15,573 nt of DNA, from NCBI GenBank assembly GCA_021803885.1, contig JAJZKY010000023.1, positions 1 through 15,573 on the forward strand, given 5' to 3'. Both the position numbers and the translations under genes were made by a program. The notes under the pieces are model-generated. The model was not told where the DNA came from, ran no database searches, and saw nothing but the letters and a program-made list of their open reading frames with translations. Within the stretch, counting starts at the first letter, position 1, and each line of letters starts with the position of its first letter. Source of the DNA: Planctomycetota bacterium (GTDB taxonomy: Bacteria > Planctomycetota > Phycisphaerae > WQYP01 > JAJZKY01). Positions 1 through 7,770 of the stretch are shown here, in pieces.

Positions 1-97
1 GAATTTATTGTAGATGTCGTGTGGGAGTGGAAAGGTGCGGCTTTTTGCGCGGCAGGGCGCGGGAAATCTGCCGGTCCTGAGCGGTCTCCGGAATGGG

Positions 98-103
98 TAT
101 ACT
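98..103 (+). promoter_or_regulatory. Possible -10 box for the serine hydrolase gene
   Basis: TATACT lies 26 bases before the ATG at 130, which would put the transcript start near 110. A purine-rich ribosome binding stretch (GAGAGGGGGG, 113-122) follows. No good -35 box is visible at 16-18 bases upstream (the best, TCCTGA, matches poorly), so this is only a candidate. Nothing else in bases 1-129 can be supported as a gene. Confidence 0.35.
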
Positions 104-129
104 GACTGGTCTGAGAGGGGGGTCAAGCA

Positions 130-1584
130 ATGCGTAGATTTGTGGCGGCAGTGGCGGGGATCTGCCTGGCGGCGCCGGTTGCGTTATGGGCACAGAGCGG
201 TGTGAAGGCCGGGCATGACGTGGTGGACCGGATTGCTCCGGTGCAGGCCGAGCAGATGGATGCGGCGGCCGAGAAGATTCTGAAAGAGACAGGAACGCCG
301 AGCGCGTCTGTTGCCGTGGTGGAGCACGGACAGATTGTTTACACGCACGGATATGGTCTGGCGCGGCTGCAGCCGCCGAGTCCTGCCGAGCCGTGGATGC
401 GGTATTCGATTGGGTCGATTTCAAAGCAGTTCACGGCGGCGGCGATGTTGATGCTGCAGCATGAAGGGAAGCTGTCGATCAATGATCCGGTATCCAAGTA
501 CTTCCCGGGCCTGACGGACGCGAAGAATGTGACGATCAAGATGCTGTTGTCGCATACGTCCGGCTACCAGGATTACTGGCCGGAAGACTACGTGATGCCT
601 CCGATGGAGAAGCCGACGACGCCCCAGCACATTCTGGATGTATGGGGGAAGCGGCCGCTGGATTTTGCTCCCGGGACGAAGTGGCAGTATTCGAACACGA
701 ATTATGTGATTGCCGGGCTGATTGTGCAGAAGGTGAGCGGGATGCCGCTGATGCAGTTTTTGCGGGAGAGGATTTTCAGGCCGCTGGATATGAAGGACGT
801 GATGAATTCGGATCTGCACGAACTGCTCAAGACGGATGCTGCGGGATACCAGAGGTATGCGCTGGGGCCGCTGCGGCCGGCGACGCCGGAGGGTCCGGGC
901 TGGATGCTGGGGGCGGCGGAGCTGGCGATGCCCGCTTATGACCTGGCGCAGTGGGACATTAGTTTGATGGACCGGTCGCTGATGTCGCAGCAGTCGTATG
1001 ACGAGATGTTTACGCCAGTGCTCTTGAAAGACGGGCAGAACTCGCATTACGCGCTGGGCCTGTTTGTGGGGACGCGGGATGGGCATGCGTACCTGGAGCA
1101 CAGCGGCGAGGTTTCCGGGTTTGTTTCCGAGAACATTGTCTTCCCGCAGGACAAGGCGGCGATTGTGGTGCTGACGAATGAGATGGCTTCTCCGGCCGCG
1201 GGCGCGATTGGACGGGCGCTGACGCCGCTGGTGCTGGGGATGCCGGTTGGGAAGTCGACGGCTGAGGAAGCGAAGCAGGCCGAGGCACAGGCAATGGAGA
1301 TTTTCACCGGGCTGCAGCATGGGAAGATTGACCGTGCGAAGTTCACGGACTGGTGCAATGCATACTTCAGCCATCAGGCGATCGAGGACTATAAGAACAG
1401 CCTGGGGCCGCTGGGCAAGCCGGCGAGCATTCAGATGCTGCAACAAGGTTTGCGGGGCGGGATGACATTCCGGGTTTTCCGGGCGATGTTTCCGAATGGG
1501 AAGAACACGCTGATGATTACGACCTATACGGAGCCGGACGGAAAACTGGAGCAGTTTCTAGTGCTGCCAGTGCCGAAGGTGTAG
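130..1584 (+). CDS. Exported serine hydrolase, beta-lactamase/penicillin-binding-protein-like (class C fold)
   Basis: A 484-residue protein with an N-terminal signal peptide (Arg-Arg, a hydrophobic stretch to about residue 20, likely cut at the WAQ/S region), so it probably acts in the periplasm. The catalytic triad of the beta-lactamase/D-Ala-D-Ala carboxypeptidase superfamily is readable: SISK (nucleophile Ser96, Lys99), YSN (Tyr187) and HSG (His324) in place of KTG. The core domain spans about residues 40-370. A C-terminal domain of about 100 residues (385-484) is of the kind often appended to these esterase/peptidase-like enzymes. The ATG at 130 is preceded by a purine-rich ribosome binding site at 113-122 and starts the signal peptide. 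Family members act as esterases, peptidases or D-amino-acid hydrolases; true beta-lactamase activity should not be assumed. It ends 9 bases before the convergent arsR stop. Substrate unknown. Confidence 0.9.
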   Translation: MRRFVAAVAGICLAAPVALWAQSGVKAGHDVVDRIAPVQAEQMDAAAEKILKETGTPSASVAVVEHGQIVYTHGYGLARLQPPSPAEPWMRYSIGSISKQFTAAAMLMLQHEGKLSINDPVSKYFPGLTDAKNVTIKMLLSHTSGYQDYWPEDYVMPPMEKPTTPQHILDVWGKRPLDFAPGTKWQYSNTNYVIAGLIVQKVSGMPLMQFLRERIFRPLDMKDVMNSDLHELLKTDAAGYQRYALGPLRPATPEGPGWMLGAAELAMPAYDLAQWDISLMDRSLMSQQSYDEMFTPVLLKDGQNSHYALGLFVGTRDGHAYLEHSGEVSGFVSENIVFPQDKAAIVVLTNEMASPAAGAIGRALTPLVLGMPVGKSTAEEAKQAEAQAMEIFTGLQHGKIDRAKFTDWCNAYFSHQAIEDYKNSLGPLGKPASIQMLQQGLRGGMTFRVFRAMFPNGKNTLMITTYTEPDGKLEQFLVLPVPKV

Positions 1585-1593
1585 AGGCGGCTT

Positions 1594-1983
1594 TCAGGCT
1601 TTGTATGGGGATAGCTGGGTGGGGAGTGGTGCGCCGATGGTGACGGGGGCGCAGCAGGCTTTGCTGAGTTTCGTGCGGTCGGCGCACATTTCCTTGTCGG
1701 AATCGAAAGATTGGAAGGTGGCATCGAGGACCGCAGCCGCGGCGGAGTCAGCGGGGCGGGCGATCCGGTAGTGCATCCACTTGCCCTCGCGGCGTGCGCT
1801 GACGATGCCGGCGCGGCGCAGGTAGGCGAGGTGGCGGGAAATCTTGGGCTGGCTCTGGCCGAGGATATCGACGAAATAGCAGACGCAGACTTCGCGATCG
1901 CGCATGAGGTTGAGCAGGCGCAGGCGGGTGCGGTCGCTGAGCGCGGCGAACATGCGCGGCATGTCAAAGGTGGCGCGGGCCAT
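1594..1983 (-). CDS. arsR: ArsR/SmtB-family arsenite-responsive repressor
   Basis: A 129-residue winged-helix repressor read leftward, divergent from the arsM operon. The HTH recognition region is QSQPKISRHLAYLRRAGIV (about 43-61), and the family's inducer site is visible as Cys33-Val-Cys35 in EVCVC. Further cysteines occur at 100, 110 and 111 in a C-terminal extension. In the classical R773-type ArsR, the Cys-X-Cys in the DNA-binding region binds As(III) and releases the operator. In Acidithiobacillus ArsR, C-terminal cysteines do this. This protein carries elements of both. The ATG at 1983 has no Shine-Dalgarno sequence, but a -10 box sits only 6 bases upstream, suggesting a leaderless mRNA. 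It should repress itself and arsM-arsC-acr3 in the absence of arsenite. Confidence 0.94.
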   Translation of the reverse strand: MARATFDMPRMFAALSDRTRLRLLNLMRDREVCVCYFVDILGQSQPKISRHLAYLRRAGIVSARREGKWMHYRIARPADSAAAAVLDATFQSFDSDKEMCADRTKLSKACCAPVTIGAPLPTQLSPYKA

Positions 1984-1989
1984 AACGTT

Positions 1990-2019
1990 ATTCTACTTCA
2001 AACATATGCGTTTTGACAG
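1990..2019 (-). promoter_or_regulatory. Putative arsR promoter (leaderless)
   Basis: On the minus strand, CTGTCA (2019-2014) and TAGAAT (1995-1990) are separated by 18 bases. The -10 box ends 6 bases before the arsR ATG, so transcription would begin at or next to the start codon. The -35 overlaps the arsM -35 box on the other strand. This is inference from consensus matching only. Confidence 0.55.
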
Positions 2020-2026
2020 ATGTGTT
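2001..2026. promoter_or_regulatory. Candidate ArsR operator (imperfect dyad)
   Basis: Half-sites AACATAT (2001-2007) and ATGTGTT (2020-2026) are inverted copies matching at 6 of 7 positions, spaced by 12 bases. The dyad covers the -35 boxes of both divergent promoters, so one bound dimer could silence both. CATATGCG at 2003-2010 also has a 7-of-8 inverted partner, CGTATATG, at 2050-2057 next to the arsM ribosome binding site, a possible second contact. From memory, the stretch CATATGCGTTTT resembles the E. coli ars operator; this needs an alignment to confirm. Confidence 0.6.
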
Positions 2027-2041
2027 GAGCGGAGATATATT
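2013..2041 (+). promoter_or_regulatory. Consensus sigma-70 promoter of arsM-arsC-acr3
   Basis: A perfect -35 TTGACA (2013-2018), a 17-base spacer and a -10 TATATT (2036-2041) give a strong housekeeping promoter. Transcription should start near 2048, leaving a leader of about 22 bases with GAGG (2057-2060) before the ATG at 2070. A strong promoter under tight repression is the usual ars design. Confidence 0.8.
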
Positions 2042-2069
2042 CGCACTAGCGTATATGAGGGCGCACGGA

Positions 2070-2945
2070 ATGGACTCTGCGACGGGCATCAAGGAAGTAG
2101 TGCGGAACAGGTACGGCAGCGCGGCGAAGGCGGTAGCCGATGGCGGCGGCAAGGGGGTGTGCTGCGACAAGGGGATGCGCTACTGCGATCCGATTACGGC
2201 GAATCTGTACAACGACGTGGAGGCCGCTGCGGTTCCGGAGAAGGCGATGCTGGCATCGCTGGGATGCGGGAATCCGACGGCGCTGATTGAGCTGAAGGCC
2301 GGCGAGGTGGTGCTGGACCTGGGTTCGGGTGGCGGGATTGACGTGCTGCTGTCTGCACGGAGGGTTGGGCCGACGGGCAAGGCGTACGGGCTGGACATGA
2401 CGGACGAGATGCTGGCGCTGGCGAGGGAGAATCAGCGGCAGGCGGGCCTGGAGAACGTGGAGTTTCTGAAGGGTGAGATCGAGAGCGTTCCGCTGCCGGA
2501 CGAGACGGTGGACGTGGTGATTTCGAATTGCGTGATCAACCTTTCGGCGGACAAGGACAAGGTGCTGCGAGAGGCGTTTCGCGTGCTGAAGCCGGGCGGA
2601 CGGTTTGCGGTTTCCGACGTAGTGGTGCGCGGCGAGGTTCCAGCCGCTGTGCGCAACAGCATGATGATGTGGGTGGGCTGCGTGGCCGGTGCGCTGGAAG
2701 AACAGGAGTATCGAGCGAAGCTGGCGGCGGCTGGATTTACGGCGATTGATATGGAGCCGACTCGCGTGTATGACCTGGAAGATGCGCGGCAGTTTTTAGA
2801 AGAAGCGGGTGTGGACGTGGATGCCATTGCGCCGCAGGTGGAAGGGAAGTTTGTGAGCTCGTTCATTCGTGCGACACGGCCTGCGGAGGGTTGCTGTGGC
2901 TCGGGATGTGGATGTGCGAATTCGAAAAACGGAGAAGGTAAGTGA
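2070..2945 (+). CDS. arsM: Arsenite S-adenosylmethionine methyltransferase
   Basis: A 291-residue cytoplasmic class I SAM methyltransferase that methylates As(III). Motif [15 protein letters not shown], lies at about 81-94, followed by GLD (107-109) and a post-motif segment to about 190. The three cysteines characteristic of ArsM are present: Cys66 (LGCG), Cys154 (ISNCVINLS) and Cys204 (WVGCVAGAL). They correspond to the arsenic-binding Cys72/174/224 of the algal enzyme. The C-terminus carries a cysteine cluster (275, 276, 280, 282). The frame stays open up to a TTG at 2013, but that codon lies inside the -35 box. The ATG at 2070 has GAGG 9 bases upstream and gives the usual family N-terminus ([10 protein letters not shown]). 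Its stop overlaps the arsC start by four bases (GTGA), indicating translational coupling. Confidence 0.95.
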   Translation: MDSATGIKEVVRNRYGSAAKAVADGGGKGVCCDKGMRYCDPITANLYNDVEAAAVPEKAMLASLGCGNPTALIELKAGEVVLDLGSGGGIDVLLSARRVGPTGKAYGLDMTDEMLALARENQRQAGLENVEFLKGEIESVPLPDETVDVVISNCVINLSADKDKVLREAFRVLKPGGRFAVSDVVVRGEVPAAVRNSMMMWVGCVAGALEEQEYRAKLAAAGFTAIDMEPTRVYDLEDARQFLEEAGVDVDAIAPQVEGKFVSSFIRATRPAEGCCGSGCGCANSKNGEGK

Positions 2946-3433
2946 GCAAGGTGTGGAATGTGCTGTTTTTGTGTACGGGAAATTCTGCGCGATCGGTCAT
3001 GTCGGAGGGGATTTTGAATCACCTGGGTAAGGGGCGGTTCAAGGCTTATAGCGCGGGGAGTCATCCGTCAGGCAAGGTGCGGCCGGAGGCGCTGAAGCAA
3101 CTGGAGAGCGTGGGAATGTCGACGGAGGGTTTGCGCAGCAAGTCGTGGGATGAGTTTGCGGGGCCGGATGCGCCGCACATGGATTTTATTTTTACGGTGT
3201 GCGGCAACGCGGCGAAGGAAGTGTGCCCGGTGTGGCCGGGGCATCCGGCGACGGCGCATTGGGGCGTGGATGATCCGGCAGCGGTGGAGGGAACACCGGA
3301 GGATATTGCACGGGCTTTCAGCGATGCGTTTATGGTGCTGGAGAGCAGGATTCGGCTGCTGCTGGCCCTGCCCCTGGAGGAACTGGAGCGCATGGAGCTG
3401 GAGCAGAAACTGCATGAGATTGGCCGATCATAG
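2942..3433 (+). CDS. arsC: Arsenate reductase, low-molecular-weight tyrosine phosphatase type
   Basis: A 163-residue enzyme that reduces arsenate to arsenite in the cytoplasm. The phosphatase P-loop CTGNSAR (Cys11 to Arg17) provides the nucleophile and oxyanion site. Cys87 and Cys95 ([11 protein letters not shown]) fit the redox pair that relays the disulfide in thioredoxin-coupled ArsC of the pI258 type, which has Cys10/82/89. The segment HWGVDDP (106-112) supplies the expected acidic residue. The start is GTG at 2942, overlapping the arsM stop (GTGA), with GGAGAAGG at 2931-2938 as ribosome binding site inside the end of arsM. It makes the arsenite used by ArsM and Acr3 on either side. I am sure of the family; whether the electron donor is thioredoxin is inferred from the cysteines. 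Confidence 0.94.
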   Translation: MSKVWNVLFLCTGNSARSVMSEGILNHLGKGRFKAYSAGSHPSGKVRPEALKQLESVGMSTEGLRSKSWDEFAGPDAPHMDFIFTVCGNAAKEVCPVWPGHPATAHWGVDDPAAVEGTPEDIARAFSDAFMVLESRIRLLLALPLEELERMELEQKLHEIGRS

Positions 3434-3486
3434 AGAGGCATTTGTTTGATGAGAAATCATGTTCTCCGTTCCAGAGGATTGTGCGC

Positions 3487-4575
3487 ATGAAAGTTACGAA
3501 TAAGTTGTCGTTTCTGGACCGCTACCTGACGGGTTGGATTTTTGGCGCGATGGTGGTGGGGGTTGGCCTAGGATGGCTGCTGCCGGGCGTGGTGCCGTTT
3601 CTGAACCGGTTCAGCGTGGGAACGACGTCGATTCCGATTGCAGTGGGGTTGATCGTGATGATGTATCCGCCGTTTACGCGGGTGCGCTACGAGGAGCTAC
3701 ACGAGGTTTTCCGGAACAAGAAGGTGCTGGCGCTGTCGCTGGTGCAGAACTGGGTGATTGGCCCGGTGCTGATGTTTGTGCTGGCGATCGTGTTTCTGCG
3801 CGGATATCCGGAGTACATGGCGGGTCTGATCATGATCGGTCTGGCGCGGTGCATTGCGATGGTGATCGTGTGGAACGAGCTGGCGAAGGGCGATACGGAT
3901 TACGCGGCGGGGCTGGTGGCGTTCAATTCGCTGTTTCAGGTTTTTTTCTACTCAGTGTATGCGTGGGTGTTTATCACGGTGCTGCCGGCAAAGCTGGGGC
4001 TCAAGGGCGCGGTGGTGCATGTTTCGATGGGCGAGATAGCCGAGAGCGTGTTTATTTATCTCGGGATTCCGTTCCTGGCAGGCTTTTTGACCCGCACGGC
4101 GCTGGTGCGGCTAAAAGGGCGCGGCTGGTATGACAGGAAGTTTGTGCCAAGGGTGAGCCCGCTGACGCTGCTGGCGCTTCTGTTCACGATTGTGGTGATG
4201 TTTTCGCTGAAGGGCGGTTACATAGTGCGGCTGCCGCTGGACGTGGTGCGGATTGCGATTCCGCTGCTGGTGTATTTCGTGGTGATGTTCCTGGTGTCGT
4301 TCTACATGGGGCGGAAGCTGGGCGCGGATTATTCGAAGACGACAACGCTTTCGTTTACGGCGGCTTCGAACAACTTTGAGCTGGCGATTGCGGTGGCGGT
4401 GTCGGTGTTCGGCATTAACTCTGGTGCGGCGTTTGCCGCGGTGATTGGGCCGCTGGTGGAGGTTCCTGTAATGATCGGACTGGTGAATGTGGCGATGTAT
4501 TTCCAGCGGCGATATTTTCCGAATGCGGAGGCGCTGCCGATGGTAGAACCGGTTTGTATTTCCGGCAAGCGATAA
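3487..4575 (+). CDS. acr3: Arsenite efflux permease, ACR3 family
   Basis: A 362-residue integral membrane protein with about ten hydrophobic segments, exporting arsenite across the inner membrane by the membrane potential. The family signature LSFLDRYL opens the protein. The conserved cysteine needed for transport is Cys122 in [13 protein letters not shown], followed by the conserved [16 protein letters not shown] segment. The frame is open from a TTG at 3442, but the only ribosome site there, GAGAGG, is just 3 bases away. The ATG at 3487 has AGAGGA (3473-3478) at 8 bases and gives the normal family N-terminus. It is the third gene of the operon, 53 bases after arsC, and ends before a hairpin terminator. 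No arsA ATPase is present, as expected for Acr3, which works without one. Confidence 0.95.
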   Translation: MKVTNKLSFLDRYLTGWIFGAMVVGVGLGWLLPGVVPFLNRFSVGTTSIPIAVGLIVMMYPPFTRVRYEELHEVFRNKKVLALSLVQNWVIGPVLMFVLAIVFLRGYPEYMAGLIMIGLARCIAMVIVWNELAKGDTDYAAGLVAFNSLFQVFFYSVYAWVFITVLPAKLGLKGAVVHVSMGEIAESVFIYLGIPFLAGFLTRTALVRLKGRGWYDRKFVPRVSPLTLLALLFTIVVMFSLKGGYIVRLPLDVVRIAIPLLVYFVVMFLVSFYMGRKLGADYSKTTTLSFTAASNNFELAIAVAVSVFGINSGAAFAAVIGPLVEVPVMIGLVNVAMYFQRRYFPNAEALPMVEPVCISGKR

Positions 4576-4594
4576 GGGGCAAGCAAAGAAAAAG

Positions 4595-4620
4595 GGCACG
4601 GTTGCGATGGCAGCCGTGCC
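4595..4620. terminator. Bidirectional intrinsic terminator between acr3 and the glycosyltransferase gene
   Basis: Arms GGCACGGTTGC and GCAGCCGTGCC pair over 11 positions (one G-T wobble) around a GATG loop. On the plus strand it is followed by TCATTGTTTT. On the minus strand it is followed at once by a CTTTTTCTTTG tract (plus-strand bases 4584-4594 are A-rich). It lies 20 bases after the acr3 stop and 24 bases before the stop of the convergent gene, so it serves both. Termination looks stronger in the leftward direction. Confidence 0.85.
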
Positions 4621-4643
4621 TCATTGTTTTGGTGCGGAGGGGG

Positions 4644-6788
4644 TTACTGCTGACGCAGCTCCATCTGCTGTTGCGGGGTGAGCGGCCGGTCGGTGTAGAG
4701 GGTTTTGTTGGAGAGATCCTGGATCTCGTAGAGGCGCCCGCCGAGGAGTTTCTGGATGTGGTTGTAGTACTCAGGGGGGACGAAGAGGAATTTGCGCTTG
4801 CCGTGTCCCCACATGGCGACGAGGTTGGTGTCGTCGAGGAAGACGTTGGGCGTGTCGGGGTAGTCGGAGCCCCAGATCATGGATGAGCCGAAGAGGTCTT
4901 TGGAGCCGCCGTTGTTCTTGGGGTCGGGTTCGAAGTACCAGTACTTGCCGTGCACGAATTTCGCATAGGGTGGCACGAAGTGGTGGGTATAGAAGATGAC
5001 GGAGGAACACTCGCTCTGGTCGCCATAGCAGAGCAGCGTGTAGCTGTTGTTATCGCCGTGGGTAAGGCGATTGATGGTTTCGGCGAAGGGCTTGGAGGAA
5101 AGCAGCGGCGAGAATCGGGCGAAAGCGATGTGCGCGGCGATGAGGAAGAGAGCGACGGTGAATCCGAGCGAGATGGTGGATTCGAAGTGGTGACCGCGGC
5201 GGCGGAGTACCCAAGCAATGAGGGGGCCGACGAGGAATGTGACGCAGGCCAGGCCGGCGGGGAGACGCAGCGCGGCGAATGCACGGGTGGTGATGTCAAA
5301 GAAATGGGACATGGCCATGGCGTAGTCGCCGACGCCCCGATGGGCAAGGAGCGTGCCGATGTCCGGGATGTAGGGCAAGTTTCGGGAGGACCAGAGCCCC
5401 CAGGCAAGGAGACCAGCAACGATCAGGCCGACGATGGTAAAGGCGAGATGGATGCCTCGCAGCCAGCGCGAGGTGGCAGAGTCAGGATTCTCTGCGTCGG
5501 GGCTTTCTTCGGCGGCAGCGAGCGAGCCGGAGATGATCAATAGCAGGGCGAGGTAGGCCGGCCAGGTGTAGTACTGGTCGTTTGTTCCCGAGAGGCCGAA
5601 GAAGATGAGGATGAAACCGGCGTAGCAAGCGAGCAGTAGGCTGGTGCGGGCACGGAAGCGCAGGCGGGCCGCGGCGCTGGAGGCCTCAAAGGCGCTAGTG
5701 TGAGGATCGAGAAACGCGATCGTATCCGTACTGCTTTCGCGGAGGTCGCGGAGGAAGAGCCTGCGGTTGCGCCATGCGCGGCGAATGAAGATGGGGACGT
5801 AAAGGCTCCAGGGAAAGATCCAGACGAACTGGCAGAGCCAATACACCCAGGAAGGCTCCTTGCTGTAATCGCGTGGGTAGCGGGTGCCAAGGAAGCGCAG
5901 GAAGTGCTCGTTGATGAAGTAGAAGTAAAAGAATCCGTGGACATTACCCCAGGTGGGAATGTTGCCGATGGGGTGGCCCTGATCGGGATTGGCGAGGCCG
6001 CAGAGGATGTGCCAGGGGGCGGCGATGGCCAGGAAAACGAGGGTGCCGGTGAAGAGGCGCATTTCGCGCCAGCGGCGCCACTCGCCGGTGATGAGCAGAT
6101 AAGGAATCAGCGCGCCCCAGAAGAAGACGATGGCGACGAGACCCTTGGAGAGCAGCGCGAGGGCGATGGCTCCGTAGGCGATGTAGAGCCGGGAGGGTTT
6201 TCGATCCTCAAGGCCGGTGAAGAACATGTAGAGGCCGAGGATGAGGAAGAATGTGAGGATAGCGTCGGGAATGAAAAGGCGGGTGAAAAGAAAGACTCCG
6301 ATGGCGGTGAGCATGGCGAGGGCGGCGTAGAAGCCTCCTCGATCGCCGTAGGCACGACGGCCCCAGAACCAGCCGATGATCGCGAGGCCGAGCACGGAGA
6401 GGGTAATGGGCAGGTGGGTGGAGAAAACGTGGAAGCCGAAGATGTGATAGTCGATGGCCGCCAGCCAGTAGTACATGGGGGGCTTTTCGAGGTAGCGGAC
6501 GCCGTCAATGTAGGGCGTAATCCAGTTGCCTGTGACGGCCATGTGGGCGGCGGCTTCCGCGTGGCCGGAGTCGACATCATCCATTTGTGGCGGTCCGAAG
6601 AGCGCCGCGAAATGGACGGCGAGGAAGACCAGGATGAGGATGGTCCAGGCTTTGACGCGCGATTGATAGAGCACGGGCGGCTTGCTTGTATCCGGATCGG
6701 CAGTAGCGGTCACAGCAGGGCGCAAGTTATTCACATTTTCGAGGATAGCAGCGAGAACGGCGTTAAAAATAAAGTAGAGCGAGGACAT
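4644..6788 (-). CDS. Membrane glycosyltransferase, GT39/ArnT-like (PMT_2 type)
   Basis: A protein of up to 714 residues with many hydrophobic segments and a C-terminal soluble domain (about 590-714). The first periplasmic loop carries the GT-C signature: acidic residues Asp70, Asp71, Asp73 and Glu78 before GNWITPYIDGVRYLEKPP (88-105), matching the 'D-E...GDW..P.. G..Y.EKPP' pattern of ArnT and bacterial PMT_2 proteins. These use a polyprenyl-phosphate sugar to modify lipid A or other surface acceptors. The donor and acceptor cannot be read here. The start is uncertain. The longest frame begins at an ATG (6788) that overlaps the divergent CHAD gene and lacks a ribosome site; a GTG at 6734 would remove 18 residues before the first membrane segment. 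The gene shares a terminator with acr3 but has no visible arsenic link. Confidence 0.85.
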   Translation of the reverse strand: MSSLYFIFNAVLAAILENVNNLRPAVTATADPDTSKPPVLYQSRVKAWTILILVFLAVHFAALFGPPQMDDVDSGHAEAAAHMAVTGNWITPYIDGVRYLEKPPMYYWLAAIDYHIFGFHVFSTHLPITLSVLGLAIIGWFWGRRAYGDRGGFYAALAMLTAIGVFLFTRLFIPDAILTFFLILGLYMFFTGLEDRKPSRLYIAYGAIALALLSKGLVAIVFFWGALIPYLLITGEWRRWREMRLFTGTLVFLAIAAPWHILCGLANPDQGHPIGNIPTWGNVHGFFYFYFINEHFLRFLGTRYPRDYSKEPSWVYWLCQFVWIFPWSLYVPIFIRRAWRNRRLFLRDLRESSTDTIAFLDPHTSAFEASSAAARLRFRARTSLLLACYAGFILIFFGLSGTNDQYYTWPAYLALLLIISGSLAAAEESPDAENPDSATSRWLRGIHLAFTIVGLIVAGLLAWGLWSSRNLPYIPDIGTLLAHRGVGDYAMAMSHFFDITTRAFAALRLPAGLACVTFLVGPLIAWVLRRRGHHFESTISLGFTVALFLIAAHIAFARFSPLLSSKPFAETINRLTHGDNNSYTLLCYGDQSECSSVIFYTHHFVPPYAKFVHGKYWYFEPDPKNNGGSKDLFGSSMIWGSDYPDTPNVFLDDTNLVAMWGHGKRKFLFVPPEYYNHIQKLLGGRLYEIQDLSNKTLYTDRPLTPQQQMELRQQ

Positions 6789-6792
6789 GGCG

Positions 6793-7704
6793 ATGCGGGC
6801 TGAAAGATTTGCCGCCGTGGCGTCGCGTCTGGGTTGTACGCTGGGCCGTTGCGGGGAGACGCCGGACGTGGGGGCGATCCATCACGTAAGAACAGGCTCG
6901 CGGCGACTGGATGCGGCACTGGACGCGCTGGAACGAGAAACCAGCGAGAGCGAAGCCATGCGCAAAAGTGCCGTGAAACTGCGCAAACTCTTGAAAAAAG
7001 TGAGACGCCGGGCGGGCAAAGTGCGAGACCTGGATGTGCATCGCGGGCTCCTGAGGAAATTGACGCCGGAGTTGGACTCGGACCCTCGGGCCAGCCGCGC
7101 CGGAGATGGTTCCGCTGGCTCCGTTCTGAAGCAGGCGGAGGATCTGGACGCTGAACTGGAACGGCGGCGCGGCAGACGAGCGGAAAAATTCAGGCAGAGG
7201 GCCTGCCGGTGGCAGGGAAGACTCGATCAGCGAGTGGGTGCGGTGCTACAGGCAGCGGCGGAGGCGGGTGATCCGCCGGCGAATGCCGGGGCGGCGGAGT
7301 TGGCCCTGGAGAGCTTTGCAGGGCTTTGCAGGGAGATTCCTGTGCTGGATACGGGAACACTGCACGATTTCCGGAAAGGCGCGAAGCATGCCCGCTATAT
7401 TGCCGAAGGCGGGGACGATGATTGGAGCAAACGGACGGCGCAACGGCTGAAGCGCGTGCAGGATGCGATCGGGATGTGGCACGACTGGCTGGTGCTGGCG
7501 ACCGAGGCACAGGAAGCGGCGGGCGGTGAGAGGAACGAGCTGGTGGAGCGGATGGAATCAAGACGGGACCGGCAGTTCCGTTCCGCGATGAAGACGACTG
7601 AACGCGTGCGCGAGGAACTGCTGGGCGAGTGGGAAGACTTCGCGAAACAGAGGGTGGGACGAGGAGCGGATGAAGCCGGAGCTGGGCTGGCCAAGACCGC
7701 GTGA
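6793..7704 (+). CDS. CHAD domain protein (polyphosphate-binding helical domain)
   Basis: A 303-residue, very basic protein. The first CHAD repeat is marked by IHHVRTGSRRLDAALDAL, with basic helices KLRKLLKKVRRRAGKVRDLDVH. The second contains HDFRKGAKHARYIAE and RLKRVQDAIGMWHDW. CHAD (conserved histidine alpha-helical domain) proteins bind polyphosphate through conserved His/Arg/Lys residues and occur beside polyP genes or fused to CYTH domains; no CYTH domain is present here. Two ATGs are possible. That at 6787 is one base from GAGGA (6781-6785) and too close, whereas 6793 has GAGG at 8 bases, so I choose 6793. Ppx follows 66 bases downstream in the same direction, probably in one operon. A 10-base tandem duplication (CTTTGCAGGG, 7314-7333) lies in the coding region. 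Likely a polyP-binding or granule-associated protein. Confidence 0.88.
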   Translation: MRAERFAAVASRLGCTLGRCGETPDVGAIHHVRTGSRRLDAALDALERETSESEAMRKSAVKLRKLLKKVRRRAGKVRDLDVHRGLLRKLTPELDSDPRASRAGDGSAGSVLKQAEDLDAELERRRGRRAEKFRQRACRWQGRLDQRVGAVLQAAAEAGDPPANAGAAELALESFAGLCREIPVLDTGTLHDFRKGAKHARYIAEGGDDDWSKRTAQRLKRVQDAIGMWHDWLVLATEAQEAAGGERNELVERMESRRDRQFRSAMKTTERVREELLGEWEDFAKQRVGRGADEAGAGLAKTA

Positions 7705-7770
7705 GGGCAGAGTGAGCGTGCATCGTGTATGGTGCTTCGTTAGAGTTGTGTTTCCCGGGGTGAGAATAGA

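Noticed and set aside
14..205. Small plus-strand frame overlapping the serine hydrolase start
   Set aside because: No ribosome binding site, no family resemblance, and it runs out of frame into the signal peptide of the hydrolase.
421..1446. Open frame of 341 residues on the minus strand
   Set aside because: Arg/His/Pro-rich shadow of the serine hydrolase, which has a signal peptide and complete catalytic motifs.
130..1584. Serine hydrolase as a true beta-lactamase resistance gene
   Set aside because: SxxK, YxN and HxG motifs are shared by esterases and peptidases of the same superfamily; nothing in the sequence points to antibiotic hydrolysis.
5700..6803. Open frame of 367 residues on the plus strand
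   Set aside because: It is the antisense shadow of the glycosyltransferase: Gly/Glu/Asp-rich composition and no domain, lying wholly opposite convincing membrane segments.
7314..7333. Tandem 10-base repeat CTTTGCAGGG inside the CHAD gene as a phase-variable switch
   Set aside because: Only two units, and both are read through in the correct frame; slippage switches normally have many more units. A gain or loss would frameshift, so it is noted but not supported.
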